DNA of 59,883 bases from Lachnospiraceae bacterium (GCA_016291475.1 JAEEXJ010000004.1:1-59883), one strand, 5' to 3'. Counted from the stretch's first letter, positions 17,912-26,128 are shown. Made by a program: numbers and translations. Notes: a model not told the origin generated them from the sequence alone.

Positions 17912-17926
17912 GCATAATAAAACCAA
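17898..17926 (-). promoter_or_regulatory. promoter of the radical SAM operon
   Basis: TTGGTT (17921-17926), 17-base spacer, TAAAAT (17898-17903) preceded by TGG, an extended -10, on the minus strand. The ribosome site AAAGGAA lies at about 17885-17891. Confidence 0.5.
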
Positions 17927-17942
17927 ACCGGGAGACCGGACT

Positions 17943-18368
17943 TTATTTTTTGGTGACTTTTCTTATGATATTCGCAAGATTAAGGAAATGATCCGACTTG
18001 ATAATGGCAATTCCCTGTCCCTCATCGCCGAGCACAACCAGAGAATCTCCGGGATTTATATCAAAAAGCTTTCTTGCCTTTGCAGGAATAACTATCTGAC
18101 CTTTATCTCCTACCGTCACAAGACCGAAGAGATGCTTTCCTTTGGGAGGAACATCAAGTCCCAGATTGGCGTCGGGTTCATAATTGGCAAGATCGTCAAG
18201 GGAAACTCCGAAGCATTCCGCAAGCAATCTGCATTTTTCAAGATCGGGTACGGTTTCACCCGATTCCCATTTAGCTATAGCCTGTCTGGTAACACCGACT
18301 TTTTCAGCCAGATCTTCCTGGGTCATATCATGTATTTTTCTGAGATTAACGATATTATCCTTGAACAA
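17943..18368 (-). CDS. transcription regulator: XRE helix-turn-helix fused to an AbrB/SpoVT domain
   Basis: 141 residues. An XRE-type DNA-binding domain fills about 1-60 (MTQEDLAEKVGVTRQAIAKW). A SpoVT-AbrB-type swapped-hairpin domain fills about 80-125 (VTVGDKGQIVIPAKARKLF, then INPGDSLVVL). Two DNA-binding folds in one chain suggest a compact regulator that binds a composite site. The start codon is TTG at 18368, 1 base after the acyltransferase stop; AAGGAG 7 bases upstream, inside the acyltransferase 3' end, decides this start. It could regulate the radical SAM operon just downstream, whose promoter carries an inverted repeat; that link is inference. Confidence 0.85.
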   Translation of the reverse strand: MFKDNIVNLRKIHDMTQEDLAEKVGVTRQAIAKWESGETVPDLEKCRLLAECFGVSLDDLANYEPDANLGLDVPPKGKHLFGLVTVGDKGQIVIPAKARKLFDINPGDSLVVLGDEGQGIAIIKSDHFLNLANIIRKVTKK

Positions 18369-18369
18369 T

Positions 18370-19452
18370 TTATTTCTCCTTCTTTTTTCCCGAGATACCG
18401 AGTACCGCCCATCTGAAGAAAGGAATCCTCGATATTATTTCATACAGTACATAGGAAGTGACAAATCCCGAAACAAACGAAAGCAGATAAACGACTGCCG
18501 GATGCAAAATCCCACAATCTGCGATAAAAAAAGCAACCAAAGATATTCCGAGATAATGGAATACATATAATCCGAAATTCCTCTTTGTCATCCATGCCGT
18601 AAAGCTGTTTACGAAATCCAAGTACCTGGCACTGCCTCCTAAAACGGCCATGGATGCAAACCATCCGAATGCAGTAAAAAGAGGATATCTGTTTATTGGA
18701 GCATCAGCGTAATTTTCTCCAAAATATTTATAGCAAAATGCAAAGCCGAGGATAAGCGCCGCCGCAAGAAGCAGGAAGAAATATTTCTTCAAAACCTCTA
18801 TTACCTCATCATGTGAGAAAACAAAATACCCAAGGAAAAACGCCACCGCATAATATCCGAAACGGTATACGCATATGATGGGAGTATTAAGAACCTGTGC
18901 TCCGGCAAATGCAAGAAGTGCCATAAATACTACCGGAATAATTCCTGTATTCTTAAGGAGATTCCAAAGCCTGTCCTTTTCAATCTTCCTTACAAATACA
19001 AGCAAAACCGAAAACAGCCATAGAATCTGTATGTACCAGAGCACTCCGATCCCCGACAAGACCATGATAAAATACTGTATTATCTTCGGAACGCCGGACA
19101 AGTCGGCAAACGCATCCCCGAAGGACATATTGAAATATCCCTGAATAAACCAGAAAACAAAAAGGCCTATGGTGGAAGGGACAAGAAGTTTGGTGGTCCT
19201 GCTCTTTATGAACTGCTTCCCGCTATGTCCATTCAGATATAACCTTGAGCTGATTCCGGATATGATAAAAAGCAGGAACATGAACCATGGATAAACCGCG
19301 TACTGGTATATATCCCAATACTGAACCTCAAGCCCCGTTATATTTCCGTATCCTCCAAATACACCTGTTGCGGTATACATATAGAAGACGTGATAAATCA
19401 GCACTATAACAACGGTGATCCATCTGATGTTGTCCAAATAATGTTTTCTCAT
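18370..19452 (-). CDS. acyltransferase family 3 integral membrane protein
   Basis: 360 residues with about ten membrane segments. The start (MRKHYLDNIRWITVVIVLIY) holds the Asn-Ile-Arg-Trp and following His region typical of acyltransferase-3 enzymes, which acetylate or otherwise acylate cell-surface sugars and lipids. A basic tail GKKKEK ends the protein. The XRE-AbrB regulator gene follows after 1 base, so they share a transcript. GTGAGG stands before the ATG. Substrate unknown. Confidence 0.85.
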   Translation of the reverse strand: MRKHYLDNIRWITVVIVLIYHVFYMYTATGVFGGYGNITGLEVQYWDIYQYAVYPWFMFLLFIISGISSRLYLNGHSGKQFIKSRTTKLLVPSTIGLFVFWFIQGYFNMSFGDAFADLSGVPKIIQYFIMVLSGIGVLWYIQILWLFSVLLVFVRKIEKDRLWNLLKNTGIIPVVFMALLAFAGAQVLNTPIICVYRFGYYAVAFFLGYFVFSHDEVIEVLKKYFFLLLAAALILGFAFCYKYFGENYADAPINRYPLFTAFGWFASMAVLGGSARYLDFVNSFTAWMTKRNFGLYVFHYLGISLVAFFIADCGILHPAVVYLLSFVSGFVTSYVLYEIISRIPFFRWAVLGISGKKKEK

Positions 19453-19575
19453 ACATACCTCACTTTTGCAATAATTGTTAACATCATATTATCCTCCGGA
19501 AGGTATGAAAACCACCAACCAAACCAGACATTTTGACACAGATTATGTAATGTTTTGTTGCTTTCTTATGCCCTC

Positions 19576-19604
19576 TTTACTTTCACTGATTAAAGTATTA
19601 AAAT
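19576..19604 (+). promoter_or_regulatory. probable sigma-A promoter of the yerC-like gene
   Basis: TTTACT (19576-19581), 17-base spacer, TAAAAT (19599-19604). Start of transcription would be near 19611, leaving a leader of about 70 bases. A TTGACA at about 19533 has no partner -10 at the right distance. Confidence 0.5.
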
Positions 19605-19679
19605 TTTAACTTGTAAAAGTAATTGTAATAAGCAGGAATCTCATGCGGGTTCCTTACGGATAAAGGAGAACAGATTACT

Positions 19680-19979
19680 ATGAATGAGAAGTTGAAGTCG
19701 GAATCTGTGGATCAGCTTTTTAAGGGCATCCTCGAACTTCAGACCCTCGATGAATGCTATTCTTTCTTCGAAGATCTGTGTACCATCGGTGAACTGGTAA
19801 GTATGTCCCAGAGATTTGAAGTAGCCAAGATGTTAAAGGAAGGACAGACCTACCTTGCGATCTCCGCAAAGACCGGAGCATCCACCGCTACCATCAGCAG
19901 AGTTAACAGAAGTCTTACTTACGGTAATGACGGATATGATGTAGTCCTTGCCAGAATGAAAGAAAAAGAAAGCAAATAA
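19680..19979 (+). CDS. yerC: YerC/YecD family TrpR-like DNA-binding protein
   Basis: 99 residues, the usual size. The helix-turn-helix covers about residues 55-85 (YLAISAKTGASTATISRV), preceded by LCTIGELVSMSQRFEVAKML, the family signature. It resembles the tryptophan repressor fold, but members are not known to bind tryptophan and their targets are mostly unknown. AAGGAG stands 11 bases before the ATG, a slightly long spacing. The gene is alone on the plus strand and ends in a strong terminator shared with the convergent bactofilin gene. Confidence 0.9.
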   Translation: MNEKLKSESVDQLFKGILELQTLDECYSFFEDLCTIGELVSMSQRFEVAKMLKEGQTYLAISAKTGASTATISRVNRSLTYGNDGYDVVLARMKEKESK

Positions 19980-19992
19980 ATCAAGACACAAA

Positions 19993-20026
19993 AAAACTGT
20001 GGAAAGATGATTCTTTCCACAGTTTT
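19993..20026. terminator. bidirectional intrinsic terminator
   Basis: AAAACTGTGGAAAG (19993-20006) pairs with CTTTCCACAGTTTT (20013-20026), 14 base pairs and a 6-base loop, with A/T runs on both sides. Serves the convergent yerC-like and bactofilin genes. Confidence 0.92.
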
Positions 20027-20036
20027 ATTATGCTCA

Positions 20037-20531
20037 TTATTCCTCTTCTCCGGCTTCGACCACCTGCTCCACAACAGGTTCCGGCTCATTATCTTTGGCC
20101 TCCTCCAGAGCATCCTTGACCTCGGATGCGGCCTTTCTGGAATCTTTTCTTTCCCTGGCCTTATAAGATAAGGTTTCCTTGCCTCTTACGGGAGCTCCGT
20201 CCTCATCCATAATGCACCTTCCCTGGAACAGGGCTTTATCATCAATGATGATATTTCCGGTATGGATATCTCCGATGACTCTCGAGGTGGAAGACAGCTC
20301 TGCTCTTTCGGGAGCAATGATATTTCCCTCGATCTCACCGCCGACAACTATGCCGCCGCACTTTACATTTCCCTTGATAACTCCGCTTGTACCGATGACA
20401 AGAGTTCCTTCTACATTAACGTTGCCGGTTATCTTACCGTCGATACGGACGCTGCCCGGAGCAGCAAAATCTCCGTTCATTACGGAACCTTTGCCGATAA
20501 GCGTACTGATATTCAATTTCTGATTCTTCAT
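20037..20531 (-). CDS. bactofilin
   Basis: 164 residues. The core (about 10-115) is a glycine- and isoleucine-rich right-handed beta-helix of the bactofilin family, for example VRIDGKITGNVNVEGTLVIG and AELSSTSRVIGDI. It ends in a charged, disordered tail rich in Glu and Lys. Bactofilins polymerise without nucleotide and scaffold cell-wall enzymes at set sites. The gene follows the LytM-like gene by 50 bases on one transcript; such pairs are known from bacteria where the M23 protein shapes the cell. The ribosome site is AAGGGAG. Confidence 0.92.
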   Translation of the reverse strand: MKNQKLNISTLIGKGSVMNGDFAAPGSVRIDGKITGNVNVEGTLVIGTSGVIKGNVKCGGIVVGGEIEGNIIAPERAELSSTSRVIGDIHTGNIIIDDKALFQGRCIMDEDGAPVRGKETLSYKARERKDSRKAASEVKDALEEAKDNEPEPVVEQVVEAGEEE

Positions 20532-20581
20532 TACTGTACTCCCTTGAAAATCCTTAATCTTTAGTGCGGAAGATCTTATGA

Positions 20582-21406
20582 TCAGCCGCTGATTATCATA
20601 ACCTCATCCGGATTTATGAAATTGCCTTCATAAATCATCTTATAGCCCAGTGAGGTATTGCCCGATTTAAGATTGTAAAGAGTATTACCGGCAAATACGG
20701 TATCACCTTCGGATACCATCGGATCACCGTCGTTCATATATATGGTGAGATATCCGTTGCCATGGTCAATCGTGATGACGGTATAATAGCCGAGGTCTCT
20801 TACCTCTTTTTCGGAACTGTCTACCGTCTCACCGGCAACATAATATTCAGCGATGGATCCGTCATCATCGCCTTTGGGATTTGTTCTGATCTCGATAACG
20901 GTACCTGCTGCGGTTGCTTTACAATAATCACCTTCGGAACCGTTAAAAATGATAACGGGAATGTCACCGTCAAAAGTATTCGACATGGTGGCGGACCCGC
21001 TTAAAGGAAATCCGGTGGGAATGTACAGGCTCTCCAGCTGACTGTTTAAATCCGCGAGCTCATTGCTCTTTGTGTTTACGGTCTGGGAGAGGATCATGAT
21101 CTCGGAATCTTTGGAAGAGATGGTTTCGTTAAGTCTTGTAACTTCGGACTGAAGTGATGCGATCTGCTCGTTTCTGACATCGATGCCATCGGTATAGTGC
21201 TTGATAATGCTGGCCTCATTGGCGAAATATCCTACTGCTACACCAAGAACGGTACATAAGATTAATGTACCGGTGTAAATGAGTCCCTTATGAATCCTGA
21301 CAGGCTTGATCCGTTCATTAACATCATCCGATGCAACGATCATTTGGCGTCTGATTTTTTTTCTGTGCTTTGAATCCTTCAGCACATAAACAAAACGTGA
21401 AGCCAT
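20582..21406 (-). CDS. membrane-anchored degenerate M23/LytM protein with coiled coil
   Basis: 274 residues. A basic cytoplasmic N-terminus, one membrane segment (about 43-65), a coiled coil (about 75-125, IASLQSEVTRLNETISSKD) and a C-terminal LytM-like fold with KATAAGTVIEI, VITIDHGNGYLTIY and VSEGDTVFAGNTLYNL. The zinc ligands are not there: nothing matches HxxxD, YMND replaces the YAHL site, and the final HLHFEV strand is GYKMIYEG. It is therefore probably a non-enzymatic regulator of a peptidoglycan hydrolase. It lies directly upstream of the bactofilin gene. GGAGG supports the start. Confidence 0.85.
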   Translation of the reverse strand: MASRFVYVLKDSKHRKKIRRQMIVASDDVNERIKPVRIHKGLIYTGTLILCTVLGVAVGYFANEASIIKHYTDGIDVRNEQIASLQSEVTRLNETISSKDSEIMILSQTVNTKSNELADLNSQLESLYIPTGFPLSGSATMSNTFDGDIPVIIFNGSEGDYCKATAAGTVIEIRTNPKGDDDGSIAEYYVAGETVDSSEKEVRDLGYYTVITIDHGNGYLTIYMNDGDPMVSEGDTVFAGNTLYNLKSGNTSLGYKMIYEGNFINPDEVMIISG

Positions 21407-21442
21407 CCAACCTCCGAAATTTATTTATTCCGATAATGGGTA

Positions 21443-21471
21443 ACTATAGCATTATAAAAAAATTTATGCAA
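21443..21471 (-). promoter_or_regulatory. sigma-A promoter of the LytM-bactofilin operon
   Basis: TTGCAT (21466-21471), 17-base spacer, TATAGT (21443-21448) on the minus strand, 37 bases before the ATG at 21406. Confidence 0.7.
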
Positions 21472-21552
21472 ACATTTCGTAACATTGATGTAACATTTAG
21501 CGTTTTATGAGCAAAATAAAGCAAAAAAGCATTCAATAATATCATAAAATAC

Positions 21553-21590
21553 AAAAAAAGAACTCCGGAAGCGTCCGAAGCTCTTTTTAT
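21553..21590 (-). terminator. intrinsic terminator of the dapA-dapB-hisA operon
   Basis: AAAAAGAGCTTCGGA pairs with TCCGGAGTTCTTTTT on the minus strand, including G-U pairs, with a 4-base loop and a T run. It lies 13 bases after the hisA stop. Confidence 0.85.
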
Positions 21591-21603
21591 GATCCTCAAT
21601 CAT

Positions 21604-22377
21604 TTAACTGCAGATCCTTATGATCTCATCCGTATCAAGTTTTCCTCCATAGATATCAAGTGCCGATCCGACGGTGATATCCACTCTTCCGTCACACATA
21701 TCCCTGATGCTCTTTATATCGTCATATGATGCGATACCTCCGGCATACGTAACAGGCCTCTCATCAAAGTTTTTCAATATCTCAAGAACACCTTTTTCCG
21801 GACCGTTTGCCTTTCCTTCGGAATCAACGGCATGAATAAGAAACTCATCGCAGTATGATGACAGTTCTTTAAGGAGCTCCGGGGTGAGCTTTGTATCCGT
21901 CTTGTTCTGCCATCTGTCCGTCATAATATAATAACCGTCTTCGAACCTTTTGCAGCTCAGATCCAAAACAAGTCTTTCGGGAGAAGCTGCTTTGCTTATC
22001 TTATCAAGATTATCTTTTTTGATAAGGCCTTCTGCAAAAACATAGGATGTGACTATAACATGGGACGCACCTGCATCCAAAAACTCACCGGCATTATCGG
22101 GAGTGATACCGCCTCCCACCTGAAGACCTCCGGGATATGTTCTAAGCGCATTCATGCATTCGGCATATGACGCATCATATTCCGGAGTTCCTTTTTTATT
22201 CAGGATAATGACATGTCCGCCCTTAAGACCTTTTTCTTCAAACATACCGGCATAGTAAACAGAAGTCTTTTCAGACACAAAATTTTCCGATGCACTGCTT
22301 CCTTCATCTTTCAATGAGGATCCAACGATCTGTTTTACTCTTCCGTTGTGAATATCGATACAGGGGCGAAATCTCAT
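21604..22377 (-). CDS. hisA: ProFAR isomerase HisA, eukaryotic-type
   Basis: Isomerises ProFAR to PRFAR, the fourth step of histidine synthesis, 257 residues. Segments match the yeast HIS6 type and not the usual bacterial type: FRPCIDIHNGRVKQIVG, LQVGGGI, HVIVTSYVF, VLDLSCKRFEDGYYIM and YCDEFLIHAVDSEG, ending VDITVGSALDIYGG. The start overlaps the dapB stop by one base (TAATG), so it is the third gene of the lysine operon. No other his gene is in the window. The product would rise and fall with lysine supply, which is odd for a histidine enzyme. Confidence 0.9.
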   Translation of the reverse strand: MRFRPCIDIHNGRVKQIVGSSLKDEGSSASENFVSEKTSVYYAGMFEEKGLKGGHVIILNKKGTPEYDASYAECMNALRTYPGGLQVGGGITPDNAGEFLDAGASHVIVTSYVFAEGLIKKDNLDKISKAASPERLVLDLSCKRFEDGYYIMTDRWQNKTDTKLTPELLKELSSYCDEFLIHAVDSEGKANGPEKGVLEILKNFDERPVTYAGGIASYDDIKSIRDMCDGRVDITVGSALDIYGGKLDTDEIIRICS

Positions 22378-23150
22378 TACTTGTTAAGTGACTCCTCGAT
22401 AACGTTGCTCATGTCATAAAAGCCGGGCTGTTTACCTGCAAGGAATATCGCTGCACTGACCGCACCCTTTGCAAATACAGCTCTTGAATACGCACTGTGT
22501 GAGAACGTGATAACCTCATCGGTACCCGCGAAAATAACATCGTGGTCACCTACTATAGTACCACCTCTGACCGCACTGATGCCGATTTCTTTATCAGGTC
22601 TCTTTTCTCTTCTGGAAGATCTGTCATAGACATACTCATATTCATTGCCCAAAGCTTCGTTTACGGAATCCGCAAGAGCAAGTGCCGTTCCGCTGGGAGC
22701 ATCGAGTTTCATCCTGTGATGCTTTTCCACGATCTCGATATCGAATCCTGAAGGGCCAAGGATAGCTGCAGCATCCTTAAGAAGCTTCTGAAGAAGGTTG
22801 ATACCGAGGCTCATATTTGCACTCTTAAGAACCGCAATCTTACCCGAAAGAACTTTAACCTTGGAAAGTTGCTCCTCGGAAAGACCTGTAGAGCAAAGCA
22901 CAAGGGGAAGGTTCTTAGCCTCACAGTAGTCCATAAGCTTATCTGCTGCGGATGCGGTGGAGAAATCGATAACAACATCGGCCTCCACGTCACATGCATT
23001 TATATCGGTAAATACCGGGTAACCGTTGGTGGTAATATTATCCGCTACATCTATTCCTGCGACGATCTCGGCATCATCACGATCTTTAACTATGCCCGTG
23101 ATCATCTGTCCCATACGGCCGTTGCAGCCGTGCATTATTATTCTGGTCAT
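22377..23150 (-). CDS. dapB: 4-hydroxy-tetrahydrodipicolinate reductase
   Basis: Reduces the DapA product with NAD(P)H on the way to diaminopimelate and lysine. 257 residues; nucleotide-binding GCNGRMGQM at the N-terminus and the active-site signature EKHHRMKLDAPSGTA. The start lies 9 bases after the dapA stop, with GAGGTG as ribosome site. Controlled with dapA by the lysine riboswitch. Confidence 0.96.
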   Translation of the reverse strand: MTRIIMHGCNGRMGQMITGIVKDRDDAEIVAGIDVADNITTNGYPVFTDINACDVEADVVIDFSTASAADKLMDYCEAKNLPLVLCSTGLSEEQLSKVKVLSGKIAVLKSANMSLGINLLQKLLKDAAAILGPSGFDIEIVEKHHRMKLDAPSGTALALADSVNEALGNEYEYVYDRSSRREKRPDKEIGISAVRGGTIVGDHDVIFAGTDEVITFSHSAYSRAVFAKGAVSAAIFLAGKQPGFYDMSNVIEESLNK

Positions 23151-23159
23151 ATCTGCACC

Positions 23160-24095
23160 TCAGTCTTTGGAAAGATCATTGAATTTAATGACTGCGCCTT
23201 CTGCCACTTTAAGTCCGTAATCCGCAAGGGATTTCTTAAGTCTTGAAACATTTGCTTCTTCCATTTCGGTAAGAGGAAGTCTTAAGGGGCCCGCATTCAT
23301 TCCCATGAGATTGAGTGCAGTCTTAACAGGAATGGGATTTACCTCGCAGAAAAGACTTCCGATGAGATCAAGCGCCTCAAGCTGAAGCTTGCAGCTCTTC
23401 TTAACATCTCCCTCAAGGTATGATGCTACTATGTCGTGAGTCTGACGGGGAGCTACATTTGAAAGAACGGAGATAACTCCGAGTCCGCCCAGTGAAAGAA
23501 GAGGTACGATCTGATCGTCATTTCCGGAATAGATCGCAAAATCCTCATCCATAAGTGATGCAAGTGTTGCAACCTGTGAGATGTTTCCGCTTGCTTCCTT
23601 GATAGCTACTACATTCTTAGCACGCTCGTGAATGGTCTTAACGGTTGCGGGAAGAATGTTGCATCCGGTTCTCGAAGGAACATTGTATAAGATAACAGGG
23701 ATCTTAACAGACTCGGCTGTCTTTACGAAGTGCTCTACAAGTCCTTTCTGAGTAGCCTTGTTATAATAAGGAGTAACAAGAAGAAGTGCATCGGCTCCTG
23801 CCTTCTCTGCCTCAACGCTGAGGTAAATAGCGGTCTCGGTGCTGTTTGATCCTGTTCCTGCAATAACGGGGACACGTCCTGCAACCTTCTCTACGGTATG
23901 TCTGATGACATTAAGATGCTCCTCATGGGTAAGGGTTGATGCCTCGCCTGTGGTTCCGCATGCTACGATGGCATCGGTTCCGCCGGAGATCTGGAACTCG
24001 ATAAGCTCGTCAAGCTTTTCGAAATTAACGCTTCCGTCAGCGGTCATGGGTGTTACGAGTGCAACTGCAGCTCCTGTGAAAATAGGTTTGCTCAT
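23160..24095 (-). CDS. dapA: 4-hydroxy-tetrahydrodipicolinate synthase
   Basis: Condenses pyruvate with aspartate semialdehyde, the first committed step to diaminopimelate and lysine. 311 residues, a TIM barrel. Visible sites are CGTTGE near residue 46, the tyrosine in [14 protein letters not shown] and the Schiff-base lysine in [17 protein letters not shown] precedes the ATG. It is the first gene after the lysine riboswitch and its terminator. Confidence 0.97.
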   Translation of the reverse strand: MSKPIFTGAAVALVTPMTADGSVNFEKLDELIEFQISGGTDAIVACGTTGEASTLTHEEHLNVIRHTVEKVAGRVPVIAGTGSNSTETAIYLSVEAEKAGADALLLVTPYYNKATQKGLVEHFVKTAESVKIPVILYNVPSRTGCNILPATVKTIHERAKNVVAIKEASGNISQVATLASLMDEDFAIYSGNDDQIVPLLSLGGLGVISVLSNVAPRQTHDIVASYLEGDVKKSCKLQLEALDLIGSLFCEVNPIPVKTALNLMGMNAGPLRLPLTEMEEANVSRLKKSLADYGLKVAEGAVIKFNDLSKD

Positions 24096-24141
24096 TTTGT
24101 TTCTCCTCTCGAAAAAAGGTTTTTTACTACGTCAGTCTTAT

Positions 24142-24177
24142 AAAAAAAGACTGACACGTAATAAAATACGGTCAGCC
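24142..24177 (-). terminator. riboswitch-controlled terminator before dapA
   Basis: GGCTGACCGTA pairs with TACG-T-GTCAGTC (one bulged base), followed by seven T. The 3' arm GTCAGTC can also pair with GACTGAC just downstream, an alternative fold. It lies between the lysine aptamer and dapA, so it is the likely expression platform. Confidence 0.8.
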
Positions 24178-24189
24178 GTTATCAACAAA

Positions 24190-24370
24190 ATAATTTGATA
24201 GCTCCCCATCCCTTATAAGGATGACAGTCATACGGATATTCTCCGCATGCCCAGGATCCGGTCTTACGTATCGATCGTTCCTTCGGCGCCTCACCCTTTC
24301 ACAAGTCTTCATCTGTGTACGTCACATCTGACTTCTTAGTAATGATCGGCGCAACCTCTACCGTTTTTTA
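24190..24370 (-). promoter_or_regulatory. lysine riboswitch (L-box) aptamer
   Basis: The minus strand reads GGTAGAGGTTGCGCC near 24348-24363, then GTGAAAGGGTGAGGCGCCGAAG, GGGCATGC, a GACTGTCAT segment and GGGATGGGGAGCTATC near 24197-24212. The order and sequences fit the lysine aptamer's five-helix core with closing helix P1 formed by its ends. High lysine should favour the downstream terminator and cut dapA-dapB-hisA expression. Exact ends are estimated. Confidence 0.92.
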
Positions 24371-24384
24371 TTAACTTAACGCAA

Positions 24385-24413
24385 ATACTATCACCATCAA
24401 AGTGATGTGTCAA
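24385..24413 (-). promoter_or_regulatory. sigma-A promoter of the lysine operon
   Basis: TTGACA (24408-24413), 17-base spacer, TAGTAT (24385-24390) on the minus strand. Transcription would start near 24378, just before the riboswitch. Confidence 0.85.
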
Positions 24414-24462
24414 TAGCCGCCGGAGAAGGGAGCCTCAACAGCATTTCGCTCCCAATAATTTA

Positions 24463-24491
24463 TTGAAGAGTAGCCAATATACGTATACAAT
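24463..24491 (+). promoter_or_regulatory. sigma-A promoter of the Wzc-like gene
   Basis: TTGAAG (24463-24468), 17-base spacer, TACAAT (24486-24491). Transcription would start near 24498, giving a 36-base leader. Together with the dapA leader features this accounts for the 24096-24533 gap. Confidence 0.65.
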
Positions 24492-24533
24492 CATATTAGC
24501 CGATAACGGTCATTATTGTGAGAGGGAAAATAT

Positions 24534-26111
24534 ATGGATAATTCCGCCAGAGAGATAGAGATTAATATCATCAGTTTATTCTTTTATTTGGCTAAGCGCT
24601 GGAGAAGCATCCTTGCAGTAGCATTCGCAACAGTTATTCTGTTCCTTCCGTTCGGAATCCGAAAAATCCGTAATTTAATAAACGAAACAAATAATCTGCC
24701 AACCGCAGAAGAAGTATCCGCTTCCACAGACGCCGTTGATGAAAACAATGAAGGAAGCGATGCCATTGAGCCCTCCATTCTCATGCCGGTGGATATCAAT
24801 TCAGCAAATAACTGCTATGCATCTATCAAAAATTATCAGGATCTGAAAGCTTACTATTCCAATACCCCATATATGCTGATCGACGTCAATGCCACACCGC
24901 ATTCAACAGCCATAATCGATATCACTGCCGAAGAAGGAAGCGATATTGCCAATATTACGAATCTGTATCAGAAACTTATCGAGGATATCTCATATCACGA
25001 ATACGCCAATAATTATACCGGGAATTCGATCTATTCATGGGATTACCTTGTATCATTTGAAGGTCAGGTGGACGGAAACAACCGCAGAAGTATTATTAAG
25101 TTATCTTTTCTGTATCCGGAAAAAGAAATCTGTACACAATTAATGGAATCGGCAATAGAATTTATACACTCCAGCAAAGATTCCATCTCCGAATTGTATG
25201 GCGAATATACGATCACGGTAATATCCGAAACAACCGAGATCATATACTCAAAATATATTGAAGACATCCAGAATAATTCCATAAGCCTTCTTGATCAAAC
25301 ATGTACCGGTATTATTCAGCAAATACAAGAATTCAATAAGCCTCAGCTCGAATACCTGTCAGAACTCATGAAGAGCGATCCTCTTTCGGATACGGATATT
25401 GCCAAAATAATATCCGATACCATCGATATTAAAGAAATACAAATAGAAGCTCAGCTTGCACAAGGATCGGCTGAAGACACGGCATCCTTAACAGGCGATG
25501 GATCAGAAGAAAACCTGCCCGTTAATACGGGTATCACAAAAACGGAATTAATAAAGATGTTGATGAAAAATCTGATACTGGGTTTATTCTGCGGATTATT
25601 TTTATCTGTATGTTTTCATTCTCTTAACTTTATTATGACTAATCGTTTGGACTATGCCGACAATCTGACGGAATTGTTTGGTATTACACATTTTGGAAAC
25701 ATAATCAGAAACCGTGCTTTCAAGTCCCCCATTGACAAACTCATCAATAAACTGCAGCACATGCAAAAGAAATTGGATGAGAATAATGATATAGATCTTT
25801 GCGCAACAGATATATCTTTATCACTTGAAAATAAAAATGACTTTAAGTCTGCCATAATCACATGCAAATCTGAATTCGAGAATTCCGATCTGCTCAATAA
25901 ACTGTCAGCCAAACTGTCCGAACACGGAAAGAGCACTACAATAATCCAGAACGTACTGGAACATTCAAACAGCTTCAACAGCATGACCAATTTAGACGGA
26001 GTTATAATTGCCGGAATGAGTGAGAAAACTCTGCGAAATGATATCTACAGACTTAAAGAGATCTTAAAACGTCACAATATTGCGATCATCGGCGGAATAA
26101 TTATAGAGTAA
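24534..26111 (+). CDS. Wzc/Wzz-like polysaccharide co-polymerase with a degenerate kinase-like tail
   Basis: 525 residues. A short cytoplasmic start, membrane segment 1 (about 22-43), a large external region with coiled-coil stretches (about 45-340), membrane segment 2 (about 345-368) and a cytoplasmic tail of about 155 residues. This is the layout of PCP-2a/Wzc chain-length proteins. The tail ends DGVIIAGMSEKT and IAIIGGIIIE, like the last strands of a BY-kinase or ParA fold, but has no Walker A or B motif and no tyrosine cluster, so it is probably not a kinase. It is alone on the plus strand, without polysaccharide genes nearby, and looks more AT-rich than its neighbours, a possible sign of transfer. 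Ribosome site AGAGGG. Confidence 0.6.
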   Translation: MDNSAREIEINIISLFFYLAKRWRSILAVAFATVILFLPFGIRKIRNLINETNNLPTAEEVSASTDAVDENNEGSDAIEPSILMPVDINSANNCYASIKNYQDLKAYYSNTPYMLIDVNATPHSTAIIDITAEEGSDIANITNLYQKLIEDISYHEYANNYTGNSIYSWDYLVSFEGQVDGNNRRSIIKLSFLYPEKEICTQLMESAIEFIHSSKDSISELYGEYTITVISETTEIIYSKYIEDIQNNSISLLDQTCTGIIQQIQEFNKPQLEYLSELMKSDPLSDTDIAKIISDTIDIKEIQIEAQLAQGSAEDTASLTGDGSEENLPVNTGITKTELIKMLMKNLILGLFCGLFLSVCFHSLNFIMTNRLDYADNLTELFGITHFGNIIRNRAFKSPIDKLINKLQHMQKKLDENNDIDLCATDISLSLENKNDFKSAIITCKSEFENSDLLNKLSAKLSEHGKSTTIIQNVLEHSNSFNSMTNLDGVIIAGMSEKTLRNDIYRLKEILKRHNIAIIGGIIIE

Positions 26112-26128
26112 ACATATCAAATAAGATA

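Noticed and set aside
17927..17942. CCGG-TCTC-CCGG as a terminator after the XRE-AbrB gene
   Set aside because: Only four base pairs, with a weak and interrupted T run; too little to call.
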